Part shown: one piece after another, positions 12,388 to 23,850 of the stretch
How the letters are laid out: each line of letters begins with the position of its first letter
Position numbering within the stretch: position 1 is the stretch's first letter
Assembly: GCA_020746875.1 (NCBI GenBank)
Contig: JAGTJL010000001.1
Location: 5,022,001-5,086,000 of the forward strand
Reading direction: 5' to 3'
Source of the DNA: Rhexocercosporidium sp. MPI-PUGE-AT-0058
Taxonomy: Eukaryota; Ascomycota; Leotiomycetes; Helotiales
Length of the DNA: 64,000 nt
The notes under the pieces: generated by a model
Database searches by the model: none
What the model saw: the letters and a program-made list of their open reading frames with translations, nothing else
Told to the model about the DNA's origin: nothing
Program-made: the position numbers and the translations under genes

Positions 12388-13178
12388 CTCTGCATGCCAT
12401 GTCCTTGCTGCCGCGAGGGACAACAAACTTTTAGATCCACTTCATGGAGGTGGGTGGACGTGCACGCCTTAAGGATGAAGAAATGCCGCAAGTGACACAT
12501 CATTTCGTCCGCATTCCTGTTAATTCGCTGCGTTCTATGGTTCCAGACGCCCATCGCCAGCCTTGTTTTGGGCACTTTGCGGCTGAGCTTCACCGAGGTG
12601 TTGTCTCGCTTAATCTTACTGGCCGCCCCTTTTCACTGCCGAGCTGCGGGACTTTTGGTCTGCAAAGAAGTGAAGTTCAGATGAAACACTGAAGCAAAGT
12701 AATGAGGAAAGACGAATAGTAATACCAAAGTACCTTACCCCTGGCATCGACTGCTGTTTTTGTGCCTTTTCTCTAGCGACTCCAGCTCGCAGAATTATTT
12801 GCATTTTGGGGATACTTCGGTGAGGGCAGCCTGACTAGCAGCCTTACGATCAAGATTTGCGCCACAAGCCTTCTCCACGTACCACCCCGCAGTTCGTGAT
12901 CAACACTTCACCAATAGCAGCCGCTTCGAGATGCCACCCTTTTCGTCAGTCGTCTCTCAATGACGCATGTCAAATCCTTCTATGCACGCCTGAGAGACTA
13001 TCGAACTTGGCCCTGCCCTAATGTGACACATGCCAAACCAAGTACTTACAGCTAAATCCTCAGCCTGATGGCTGTCACCGAGATCAGACGAACCCGTTGC
13101 CGTGCAATATAACAGGCGAGGCTCCCTCAAGTTGGAAAGTTACAGGAGTTTTGCTATCGATTACTTCAGCTGGACAGA
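12388..13178. other. Divergent intergenic region (unknown protein / JEN permease)
   Basis: A shared upstream region of about 790 bp between divergently transcribed genes. No gene is supported. A weak TATA-like CAATATAAC lies near 13108, about 70 bases before the permease start. Confidence 0.45.
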
Positions 13179-14859
13179 ATGGCCATCAGAACCCGCGAAC
13201 ATCTGGCAACTAGACTTCCAACTTTGAAGCCTCAGTTGAACCCAACACCGAATCCGTTCACTTTGCTCCGAGGACTGACTCTTCATCAATGGCTCTTCTT
13301 CCTCGTAAGTCACTCCCAGCCTGTCACGTGACGTTTATATAAATTCTGCATTGCAGACTGACCGTTTGACAAGATCGGCTTTCTAGCCTGGACATGGGAT
13401 GCGTTTGATTTTCACACCGTGACTCTCACATATCCGGAACTTGCAGACACGTTTAATAAGAAGCCTTCAGAGATTTCTGTGGCTGTGACTCTAGTTCTCA
13501 TGTTTCGTCCGCTCGGTGCTGCAATATTTGGCCTCATGTCGGATAGATATGGACGCAAATGGCCGTTCGTTGTCAATTGTGTACTTTTGATTATCTTCGA
13601 GCTTACAACTGGGTTTTGCAAAACCTACCACCAGTTCCTTGCTGTACGTGCCATGTTTGGAATTGCTATGGGTGGCATCGTAAGTACTCTTTGGCTCTTG
13701 GAAAATCTTAAATGGGACGGTTCACTTCTTTCAGACATCGTGATTTCCGTACGAGGCTTGCCAAAAGATAGCTTCAAATCAGTCAAAACTGACTCCAAAT
13801 CCTCTAGTACGGCAACGCAGCTGCGACAGCCCTTGAAGATTGTCCTGAAGAAGCCCGAGGACTTATGTCAGGTGTTTATCAGAATGGTTTTCCTTTCGGT
13901 TACCTGCTAGCGACGGTCTTCTGGAAAGCATTCGATGATAGAACGCCGCATGGCTGGAGGCCGTTGTTCTGGTTTGGAGCTGGTCCCCCTGTACTGCTCA
14001 TTGTTTTTCGACTATGCCTTCCCGAAACGGATGCATATAACAAGCGCCACAATTCAAGAAATGAGAAAGGAATGACAAGGGGTGCTGTTGCAGAGGTAAA
14101 ACTGGCTGTTCGGATGTATTGGCAAAGGTTGATCTATTTGGTACTCTTTATGGCAGGCTTCACCTACATGGTGAGTCGCTCAAGGGCAGCTATTTGATCA
14201 CAAGGACTGATAAAGTACAGTCCCATGGCACTCAAGACATCGTGGCTCTTATGTTGAAGAACAAGTACGACTTTACAGCAACAAAGATCACTCGAGTGAT
14301 CGTGGTAGCCAACGTTGGTGCCATAGTCGGCGGAACTGTCGTCGGCTACAGCAGTCAAATTTTTGGGCGCCGTCTCTCTATCATCGTAATGTGTTTCTTC
14401 GGCGGATTACTTCTGTATCCTTACACCTCAACGTCTGGGCCAGGCATTTACGCAGCTTTCTTCCTCTTGCAATTCTTCGTCCAAGGAGCGTGGGGGATTG
14501 TCCCTATCCACCTAATTGAGCTCTCACCTCCCGCATTCAGGACTTTTGTTGTCGGTACTTCCTACCAACTTGGTAACCTCATTTCTGCTGCATCAAACAC
14601 GATCGAGACGACGATTGGGGAAAAATATCCGCTGCCTGACGTGACCAAAAATGGAGAAGTGGTTCGTGTCTATGATTACAGCGTCGTAATGAGAATTTTT
14701 ACAGCCTGCGTGTTCGTGTACGTCATATTCATCACTTTCCTAGGACCGGAAGAATTAGGGAAGAGTATGACGGAGGATGATGAAGACGAGGTGTCCGACG
14801 ATGGTGAACAAAATCAATTGCCGTTACATGATAGGGCGGAGTCCGGGAACTGGGCTTGA
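13179..14859 (+). CDS. JEN-type monocarboxylate/proton permease (MFS)
   Basis: Four exons: 13179-13304, 13374-13679, 13808-14170, 14221-14859, giving 477 residues. It matches the Jen1 lactate/pyruvate symporter family: LHQWLFFL joining IGFLAWTWDAFDF at the first splice, FGLMSDRYGRKWPF (MFS loop 2-3), MGGI joining YGNAAATALEDCP, and the diagnostic Jen motif SHGTQD at about residue 266, exactly at the last splice. About twelve membrane segments and an acidic C-terminal tail (TEDDEDEVSDD) are present. The first intron must use the AAG acceptor at 13373, since the nearer TTGCAG gives a stop. Known relatives import lactate, pyruvate, acetate or dicarboxylates with protons at the plasma membrane and are repressed by glucose. 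The substrate here is unproven. Confidence 0.92.
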
Positions 14860-16277
14860 AGTAGATTACCCTATTGCTAAAAAGAACCTAGGGAGCATAG
14901 CTGTAGTTCTCACTGAGATATTCAACGAGAAAATTGAATTTCCAGAGAGAAAAAAGATATATGACCGCTGCTTCAGTGAACCTTTGGTGATGGTCGATAT
15001 GGAGTAGCTACTAGTAATTAAGTCGGCAGCACAAGAGATTTGTAAACCAAACTCTATCTCCTCAGTAGTGTAAGGTCAGTGGATCAGTAAATCCCATTTA
15101 GTATTCAAATTTTTGTGTTTGAGGAGGACTCGTGCTCAGCAGTTTACACCTCTTGCTAGTACCGAGTAGATTTAGTGCCGAATAGAATCGTTTCTCACTC
15201 TCACCCATAAGACATATGAAAGTTACTTGAGCAATTACACTATTCTCGATAAACGGGACACAGTGCCATCATTTAATTCTCGCGATTTTGCCCTCGTCCA
15301 TGAGCTGCGTGAGTTCCTTAATTGGCGCTAGGGGCACTCAGAAGCGAGTCCTAAACAGGCCATTCTTTCCATAACCACGAAGCGATTCGACGTGGAGCTC
15401 CGGCAAATTCTTACCATTTACAGAATCTGCAACATCCATCTATCAGTACGATATCGATACCTCTCGGACTAGCTTTTGGTGGTAAACCATTCGTTTTAGA
15501 TAGGCACCTGTATTGAACTCTATTCTGATCGGTTCCATTCCTGGCGATTGTTACAAACGAATGTTAGCCACGCCGGATTCCCTGGCCTTGTTTGAGCCAG
15601 CGTAAAAGCTAGGTCTAATAACCTCTTACGTCGATAGATGGAGATGATTTCATCAGCTGGTAAGCTACTGACCAAGATAAGCCATTATTATCCAGATTGG
15701 CATGTATAAACCTGCGCGGCGCCTTGACTGGAGATAGCTGTAAGCAACCAATCACCACTTGTGGCCAATGCATGGTGACTGAGTAAAAAGGGAAAAGAGG
15801 CCATAGATTCGGTCAAACTCGCCAAAACATGCCATACTAAGGTTACGGCTTCGCTTCCCCGGATTTGCTGTCGCTGAGACTTCCCACTTTCGGTGCAGCC
15901 ACTACACCCCAAACCCCAGTTTATGGTGGTATCTGGAAGATGAATCACGGAAATAATAATCCATGGGGAATCGTAGTGATGGATAGCAGAAGGGAAAAAG
16001 GGTGTCACAACGGCCTGTGCATAAGTTCTATTCTACCTCTTTTCCGAAAAGTGTATCTGCGGGAGGTTATCAACAAGATTTTGCATCCAGCATACAAAGG
16101 TTACCTACATCGACATACAGAAGAAGGAAACACTGTATCGTGTTATGCAATCAACGCACTAAGAGCTTCAAGCCTAATCAAGGTTTGATGCCCAACTCCA
16201 ATGTGAAAATGAATGTAATGGCTGAGGAAGACTTTTAACTCACAGTACAACCAACCCCTTACCACCAAGCATTCATC
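14860..16277. other. Intergenic, no supported gene
   Basis: About 1.4 kb of ordinary composition. Short frames at 15688-16238 lie on both strands and show no motif. It serves as 3' flank of the permease and promoter of the dioxygenase-like gene. Confidence 0.45.
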
Positions 16278-17463
16278 ATGGCAGATGTAGTTTCCACGAT
16301 CGCTCCAGGCATACCGACTGCAGTATACGCTGGTGTAAAATTCACTACGAATCATCTCCCCACATCAACAGAGAGTCGAATGTTCGACCCAGACAAGCAT
16401 TTGGTTCACAACGAAAATGTTAAGACGCTCACGATGGATGATATCGGACTACCGATAACCAATGGCATTTCACCTGTGGCTGTTTCAGAACCATTCCCAC
16501 TTTTCACAGCAGAGGCTATCGATATTATGAGGGCTGAGGTCTTCACGGACGAGGTGATGAACAATTACAGCAGATCATCAGATCTCATTCCGTTGCTCGT
16601 CCGTGGTTACGTTTCTGAGTAAGGTTGAACTTTACAACATTTCCACGGTTATGAGCTAAGGAGTCAAAAAAGGCATGCAAAATTTACTGAGGCGGCTTGG
16701 AAGCACCCAAGAACTCTTGATCTCTTATCTAGGATAGCCGGTATTGATCTTGCTATCGCCATTGACTACGAAATTGCCAATATCAACATCTCCCTGCCTG
16801 CGAGGCCCAAAGATGGGAGTAATGGTCCTGGAACATCACCAGAAGAAGTGCCTGTGGCTGGTTGGCACAAAGACAGCTATCCTTTCGTATGCGTGCTCAT
16901 GATGAGTGATGTTACAGGGATGATTGGGGGCGAGACAGCTTTGAGAACGGGGAGCGGGGAAATCAAACTGGTTCGTGGACCATGCAAGGTTCGTGGGAAA
17001 TGAATCCATGATGATCTGTCTCTTCTGACTTTCCAAGGGATCGGCTGTCATGTTGCAGGGGCGTTACATTGAGCATCAAGCTCTGCGAGCTTATGGATCT
17101 CAAGAGCGGATCACGTCAATTACCAGCTTTCGTCCCAGAGATCCCCTAGTCCGCGACGACACTCGCTTGACTACCATCCGCCCCATATCTAACTTGGTCG
17201 ACATCTATACGCAGGTTGAGGACTACCAACTCGAGAATCTAAAAGCACGAATTGATGCGGAGCTCGCTAACATGCGCCAAGACAGGGGGAGTGGTAAATA
17301 TAACTCTGTTCGCTTCAAGGCGTTTGCACGAGAGGCTGTACGTGTGTTGCAACATTTGGACAACGAGATAGTGGATGAAGCTTTGGTCAAGAAAGGTAGC
17401 GTGGTTGATGTAATCCAGGCGGAACTGACCGGAGGTGGTGGTTCCGATGAAGGCAAGGTGTAA
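16278..17463 (+). CDS. Fe(II)/2-oxoglutarate-dependent dioxygenase-like protein
   Basis: Three exons: 16278-16618, 16673-16988, 17038-17463, giving 360 residues. The iron-binding triad can be placed: His179 and Asp181 in GWHKDSYPFVCVLMMSD, and His232 in GRYIEHQALRAYG. Arg243 in ERITSITSFRPR sits where the 2-oxoglutarate carboxylate is normally bound, about 11 residues after the last His. A Gly-rich segment GMIGGETALR lies between, as expected for the jelly-roll core. Residues beyond about 260 are a helical, charged extension (DYQLENLKARIDAELANMRQ). Family members hydroxylate or oxidise small molecules; this subgroup is common in fungi but uncharacterised, so no substrate is assigned. It has no signal peptide and is therefore probably cytosolic. 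It lies between two transporter genes. Confidence 0.82.
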
Positions 17464-17841
17464 TGGAGACCAGGTCAGCACAATCCGAAGGTTGATCAGC
17501 CAAGGTGGTAGCTAGTCAAACTAAAATCTAGAGATAAACTGACAAGTCTTTCAAAGAGCTCTCGAGTTTATAAACTTCCTCACCTACATGATGAGACCTG
17601 AATGCTCATCACCTCTCTTTACAAATTGCAGAGGAAGTAGCATGTCACCACAATGCGAAAAGAGACGGCGAATAAACATTTGGAAATGGCTGAAATAATG
17701 TATTAGTCGTATTGATATCGAACATGTCGAAAGACGAAACACTCTAACAGAGTTCAAGTATTTCATACATCCGCCTTCTCCTCATCAAATTGGTATGATA
17801 AACAACCTGCATCTTGATGGTGATCAAAAATATACAGCTCC
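17464..17841. other. Convergent intergenic region
   Basis: About 380 bp between the convergent dioxygenase-like and MFS genes; it presumably holds both 3' ends. Nothing else is recognisable. Confidence 0.4.
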
Positions 17842-19671
17842 TTAATATGTGTATCGGAAGCTTGCATCGCCCTCCTCCAACACCTTCTCACCTCTATCTG
17901 CTTTACCATTCTGTCTTTTGAAGTCAAGAGTCAGAGCTGCAACAGCGAGGCAGACAACGACTTGGCTACCAATAGCGGTACTGATGCCAGGTCCATAATT
18001 AGGTCGATCCTCACTTCGGAACACGGTGCTACCGACAATCCCTCCGAGTGACCCGAATCCGACAAGTGTTGCAGAACAGAAGGCTCGCTTCCATTGACCA
18101 CGGATGTTGTTGGCCTGGTAAGCCATGCAGACTGGAACATTGGCGTTGGCACCAGCCGTAGCGAGGAAAACACCAAAGTACCGGACCTTAGAGTTGTCGT
18201 GGAAACCAACGATCGAGAGACCAATTATTGCCAACACGGCGTTGAACACGAGCATGGGACCACGCATTCTGTAACGATCACCCCACCATCCTGTTGCAAC
18301 CATCTTTGTACAAAAGTTAGCAAGGAATCCCGAAGGGGTAGCCAGATGGACTGAGTGGCTTACCATAATACCAGCAAAAACATAAGGTGGCGCGATGAGA
18401 CACTGGGAAGTGCCAGTATCGAATCCAAGTCCCAGATTCAGGATGATAGGAAGGAAGTAGGCGAGGGCATAAGACACGGTAGTAATAGATCCAAAAATCA
18501 AAGCATAGGCCCAGATCTTCCAATCTTTTCCTGAAGCTGCCCATCTCTTCCATTCGAACTTGGTAAGATCTGCATCTCCACGATCGGCATTGACTCGCAT
18601 GATGATGCACTTTTGTTCGTCTGGGGTCAAGAATCGAAGGGATCGTGATCCGGTCTTGTCTGGGAAAGAAAGCAAAAACAGGGCACCCAAACCAGCAACA
18701 ACACAAGTGAGCTAGAGAAGGGTTAGAAAGTTACCATGCGAAAAGGAACAGAGATACTTACAATTCCCTCAATGATGAAGATCCACCTCCATCCACCAAA
18801 TCCAGCAACGCCCTCCATTTGCATCAAACCAAATGCCAAGATACCTCCGAACGCTGAAGCCACACAACCAATCAAGTAAAATCCAGCGTAGCGCTTTCCC
18901 ATCTCATATCGCTTGTACCACGTTGACATGAGGTAAACGACGCCTGGAAAGAAACCAGCCTGTTCAAAGTCAACATGAAGATCGCTAACATGGGATATTG
19001 GACAATACCTCAAGGACACCAAGAATTGCTCTCAGTCCCACTAGGTGAGTCCAGTCCTGCACAAATCCAAATCCAATCATGACACCACCCCAGAGCAAGG
19101 TAATGGACGAAAGGAACACGCGAGGACCAATCTTTCGGCAAAGAAGTGTCCCGGGAGGCTGAAAGATGGTGTAGGTGATGAAAAACATGAGTGTGATTAC
19201 GGACTGAAGGATGTTAGCGACGGTATCCGCGTACGAGACAAGAAACGCTTACGTATCGATCCACGCCATTGACTTTCGTGATCATCAACTCTACATTCAT
19301 GCTGTTGCAATGAATTAGCACATCCCAATATAGGCATGGAGAGTATCTTACCCCGCAATGGCAGCATTGGAAAGATTGGTTCTGTCCAAAAGTGAAACGC
19401 AGTACATCAATCCACAAATGGGAATCAGCCGAACATCGACTTTGCGAAGGATACGTCTCTGCTCTTCTGCTGACCATCTGGAAAGGACCTCGTCGTCACT
19501 GTCTGCACCCGAAGAGCCACCCTTCACGTCCGAAGGAGTTGAGTAGGGTGCATTTTCGAGGTGGCTATTGTCGAAGACCTCCTTGTTGCCATCCGATGGG
19601 GGTGCATAGGTAGAACTCTGGTGGTGACCTCTATCGCCTGAAACCTCCTTGTCGTTCCAATTGGATGCCAT
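17842..19671 (-). CDS. MFS carrier, Dal5/Tna1-type (anion:cation symporter family)
   Basis: Six exons on the minus strand: 19671-19352, 19301-19253, 19203-19009, 18959-18762, 18711-18364, 18303-17842, giving 523 residues. The N-terminal 75 residues are hydrophilic and Ser-rich. The first membrane segment carries SLLDRTNLSNAAIAG, the characteristic LDR-x-N motif of this family. RKIGPRVFLSSITLLWG, GLRAILGVLEAGFFPGV and STWYKRYEMGKRYAGFY follow, all typical. About twelve membrane segments in total. Characterised relatives carry nicotinate, allantoate, pantothenate, biotin and other organic anions with protons. The C-terminus ends in a short charged tail. The start at 19671 was preferred over an upstream ATG at 19815 because the extra 48 residues show no family resemblance. 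Confidence 0.9.
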
Positions 19672-20785
19672 GTTTATCGAGTCAGTGGCTGAAAAGGGGG
19701 ACCTTGGCGAGAAGAAAACAAAGATTGTCTCAGAACCTAAGAAACCTGGTGCAGTAACAGGCTTGACCACAACAGAACTTTTGTCGTTGGGAACGATTTG
19801 CGAGAGCCTTGTCATGATTCAAAGACTGCGGATCTGCACCATCTTAATACTTTTCACTTTCCCCAGGTGCTTCATCCGTTCCGCACATGGCCAAGATGCC
19901 CCCCCAGAAACCTACCAATACCAAGACCGGAGAACAAACCCGTCATGGTATCTAAAGCACCACATCTGACAGCGGCTTAACCAGAACAGGAATGACATCC
20001 ATTGCAACAGCCACACAAATGAAGGGAATCCGCAGCCTCCATGCATCGCCAAGCGTGCCCAGTACCCCAACACTTGGCCCTAGTGTGGGGTAGCACTTGG
20101 CACCTGTAACAACCGCGAAAAGACCTCGACGATCCGAGGTATTTTGTGTCATTCGGTATTCCAGGTGTCTTTCTGGATCCCGGTGGCTTGGTCCCACGAG
20201 GCAAATGGTATGATTTGGGACGGCATGGGGTCTTGGATAGGGACTGGCTTCATCTCCTGGGAGCTGAGTTCGGTTATCTCATTCTCTTCAGGCCAAGTAC
20301 CAAGTGATGTTAACAACTCAGCATCTCGTACTGTATTACGAGTTTACCTCGCTGGCACCGAGGCTGGCCAGGCGTCTGCCTCCTAGTACGGAAGCGGGGT
20401 AAATAATGAGATGGGGTTCATACTCTGCGGTGGTGAAGCTTAAAAATCGTAGTTAAATCATCATTAAATTTCGCCGAGAACAAAGCTTCCGCATCCGGCA
20501 GGTCGACAACATTCCCTATAAACGTTCTTGACACTGAAACAGGCTCCTTAGCGAGGTCGATCCGGACGACAAAAATTCAGATAAAAAGATTCTACTTCGT
20601 ATTCCAAGACCAGGCGAGTATTTTGTGTTTGACTAGCAATCGCAATTAAGGTAGGGCGGACCAAACTGACGCGCAGAACTAGACAACTGAATACCAATTT
20701 GATGCCTCATTGAACATTGGTCCTTCTATCCACATTCAATTTATCCAAGGTGATGTCGGCATCTAGAACTTACCACCGCCAGAAT
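19672..20785. other. Intergenic between two minus-strand MFS genes
   Basis: About 1.1 kb. Its left part is the promoter of the Dal5/Tna1-type carrier and its right part the 3' flank of the DHA1-type carrier. No gene is supported. Confidence 0.45.
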
Positions 20786-22632
20786 CTATTCCACGTCATC
20801 GTCCTCGATCTGGGTTTCATTGTTGACTCTCAAACTGTACTTTGCGAACTTGCTCCGCTGTCTGATACGTTTCCCAAATTTGAGAAATAGGATTGGGGTC
20901 GCACAGAACAAAGTAGCAATGCAAGCCAGCACCACAGTTGCCCAATTGGAACCGAGGTTGACATACATGGGCTCGCCAATGAGAGGGAAGACTCCGCCAA
21001 GGATCGCTCGCAAGAACGACATTGCAGCGAATGCAGAAGACGCGTAAATAGTGTATGTATCCGCAAGATACCCAGAAAGCGTGCAGGCGAATTCGTTGGT
21101 TGCGAACCCGATGGGCACCAGGCCAAAGATGGAAGCATACCATGGCAAATTTGATGCTGGCGGCACTGTCAAGGTGAGCCACCACAAGCCGAAGGCAAGA
21201 CAGGGCGCTGCGTATGTGAATCCAATCAGTTTATCTTCCGGGTAAAGAGGCTGTCCATCGATCTTTCTCTGCCTCAGTACTCTCCTGTCGTGTATACGAG
21301 GAAAGATTCCAAAGAATATCCCAACGAAGGATGCAAGGAAAACTAGGGAGGACTCTTTGCGAGAGAAGCCAAAGCCTGCATAGATCACTGGCAAAGACTC
21401 AGTAAAGAGGTATATCAGGGCCCAGCCGACAGCGCTCATAATGGAGACCACAAAGACGATTGGGTCAGTGAAGAACAGACGGATTGGCCGCCTCAAAGCA
21501 ACCTTTGCAAAGGTTTGAAAATCAGGCGTATGGTCTGGATTGTTGATCCGAAGGTTTGGCACTCTACCGTGCGCTTGAAGAATCGCCAAGCGTTGAGAGA
21601 GAAGACGGCTTGGCCGACTTTCCTTGATGAAGAGAAGTAGGAAAGTGGAAGTTCCGGTAACAATTGCTGCGATATGGAACACCCATCTCCTGAGTCGCGT
21701 CAATTTGCGTCTACTCGGGGAGAGTGACAGAATGTACTTACCACCCCAGCATCGCAGCGATGTACGATCCATATATAGGTCCGATAAGTAGACCGCCGGT
21801 TGTGGCACAAGCCCATGCATACATCAGCCATACTCGCTTGGTCATATTGAACATGTCCTCCAAGCTCCCAGACACAACGATTGAGGGAACAGCAGAAACG
21901 AAGCCAGATATAAATCGCCCTATTACTGCACCGTATATGCCCGGGACAAATCCTACAAAGATACAGGACAGACAATAGATGAATGCGGCAGCTATGTAGA
22001 CAGGCCGGCGACCAGCAGCTTCCGAGTAAGGAGGAAAGATGACACCCCCAAGGGCTTGTCCAAATTGATACCTGCTTTAATCAGACTAGTTCTCGGTTCA
22101 AAAATGATCACTCTTACATGCTTCCAAATGCAACCAAAGCTGTAACACGACTGAGCCCATACTCGTCTTTGGCAATTTCTGCAACCGAAGGCTGCACAAC
22201 AAATTAAGAGGTAAGCCAACATACAAAGGAACTGTATCAACTCACGCCGGCTGTGCTAATTGCTGTTCTGAATAATATAAGTCAGTACCCTTCGATATTT
22301 CTGGATTGGCAAACTAACGTGAAAAGATCCAGCATCAGTACGAGGCCGCTATCGAAAGACTTCCGCCAGAAACTCCAATTCCGTGGATGGGCAGTGGCGT
22401 CTGGTTTCCATCTCACGAAACCATCTTCAACAAGTCTCAAACCCAGCTCGTCGATATCTCTGAGAATCGTGGGGCTCGGAATTGCTAATTCGAGGCCATA
22501 ATTGCGGCCCTCAGACTTCGTGCTTGACTTCTCACTAACATCCAGACTCTGCAGAGCATCACTTGATGTGAGCTCTTGATTGGAATTGAATGTCATTCCT
22601 CGGGAATCACTGCTGTAAAACAGAATATTCAT
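20786..22632 (-). CDS. MFS multidrug/polyamine-type transporter (DHA1 family)
   Basis: Five exons on the minus strand: 22632-22319, 22267-22246, 22191-22118, 22071-21742, 21689-20786, giving 547 residues from this start. Exon 2 has only 22 bases but is required for the frame and for the TAISTAG-PSVAEIAKDEYG segment of helix 1-2. Other marks are HPRNWSFWRK before helix 1, YSEAAGRRPVYIAAAF (MFS loop 2-3), WACATTGGLLIGP (antiporter-like helix 5) and FTYAAPCLAFGLWWL. This is the DHA1 group, which exports drugs, polyamines or small metabolites using the proton gradient. The start is uncertain: ATGs at 22713 (hydrophobic leader), 22632 and 22596 are in frame. The TATA-like box at 22746-22752 leaves almost no leader for 22713. 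Confidence 0.88.
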
Positions 22633-22745
22633 GGAAGCTTCGAGTCCATCGTCTGAACAAAGCAGAGTGAGAATGAAGAAGAGCTTGGGGAAAAGGAGAA
22701 GGAGCAGAAGCATGCTATTGCACTAGTGGTTCGGTCCACTTTTCC

Positions 22746-22752
22746 CTTTATA
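22746..22752 (-). promoter_or_regulatory. TATA-like box of the DHA1 carrier gene
   Basis: TATAAAG on the minus strand, about 115 bases before the chosen start at 22632. It argues against the 22713 ATG, which would lie near the expected transcription start. Confidence 0.4.
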
Positions 22753-23850
22753 GAAGTGCAATGGAACGCAGTCAATGAGAAAATCCAGGGTCTGCATCGT
22801 GAGCAGGGTTTGAATCGTTATATTACCCGCCGCAGTGCGGCTGAGAGAGGCAGTCCCTAGGTAGTCTCTCAACTACACCAATTGATCTTCTTCTGACGCT
22901 TAAGTACGTAAATCCTCGGCTAGAAGCGTACTCTGGCGTGGCTGTCGAGCTTCGACGCAAGTCTCTACTGGTTTCGGAATGGCGATAGCGCGAATGTGCT
23001 AGCAAACGGGTTGCCTTATCAAAAACTGCCGAGGGTATCTCAGCGTCAGGAGTGACAATCCAACAGTTAGTAACTTATCGACTAACACCCGCCTCGCAAA
23101 ATCTACCTGGATACAGGTAGCGCTACAGGAAGTTCCGAGACTTCTTTTGCTCTTCCAATCCCCCCTGATTCTATTGTGCATATTATTCTAGTGCTGAAAA
23201 TACTGACTATTTTTGTCGAGGAGACGCGTGCTGTAATTTTGATTGGATATCGTTACGGATTGACAAGGGAAGGGATATGGGTGATCAGACTCGGAGATCA
23301 ATTATGTGGTCATGCTTGCAGGCGACAAGATATCTCTGCAAGCTACGCGGCACAATAGTAAGCTGCTGTATGATTTGGCCCCCTCATTTAAGCCCCCTCG
23401 AGCTTTTATTATTCCTGGTTCGATATTGCTTACCACCATAAGCCCGCCCAAGTTTGGGTTTGTGTTCCCTAGCACTATGCGGCTTCCTTTAGCCGCATAT
23501 GTTAGAGACAAACAGACCTCAGATTGTGACATGGATATTCTTGACATCGAGCCGGGTGCTCTCTGCTTTTGAGGTTGAGTGCATCCGATCGGGACATTGA
23601 CCCCTTTCGGTACCCATTCTCGTAAACAATAGACTAAGTTAGTGCGGTGCCGAATCACAGTCGTGGGACCGTAAAGCATCCCTGTCGCTGAACTTTACGT
23701 TCAATTTGGTTTGGCCCCAGCATCATTTTAATTTACCATGGGAATGGCGGTCTTCCAGATACCCCTTCACGTTTCCATTACAATCCTGTCTACTTTTTAT
23801 AGTAATGTGCATCTTGAGTTCTTGCACAGCATCCTACCCAGTAATTCCTC
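22753..23850. other. Divergent intergenic region (DHA1 carrier / threonine aldolase)
   Basis: About 1.1 kb between divergent genes. Short frames at 22823-23679 overlap on both strands and show no features. Confidence 0.45.
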
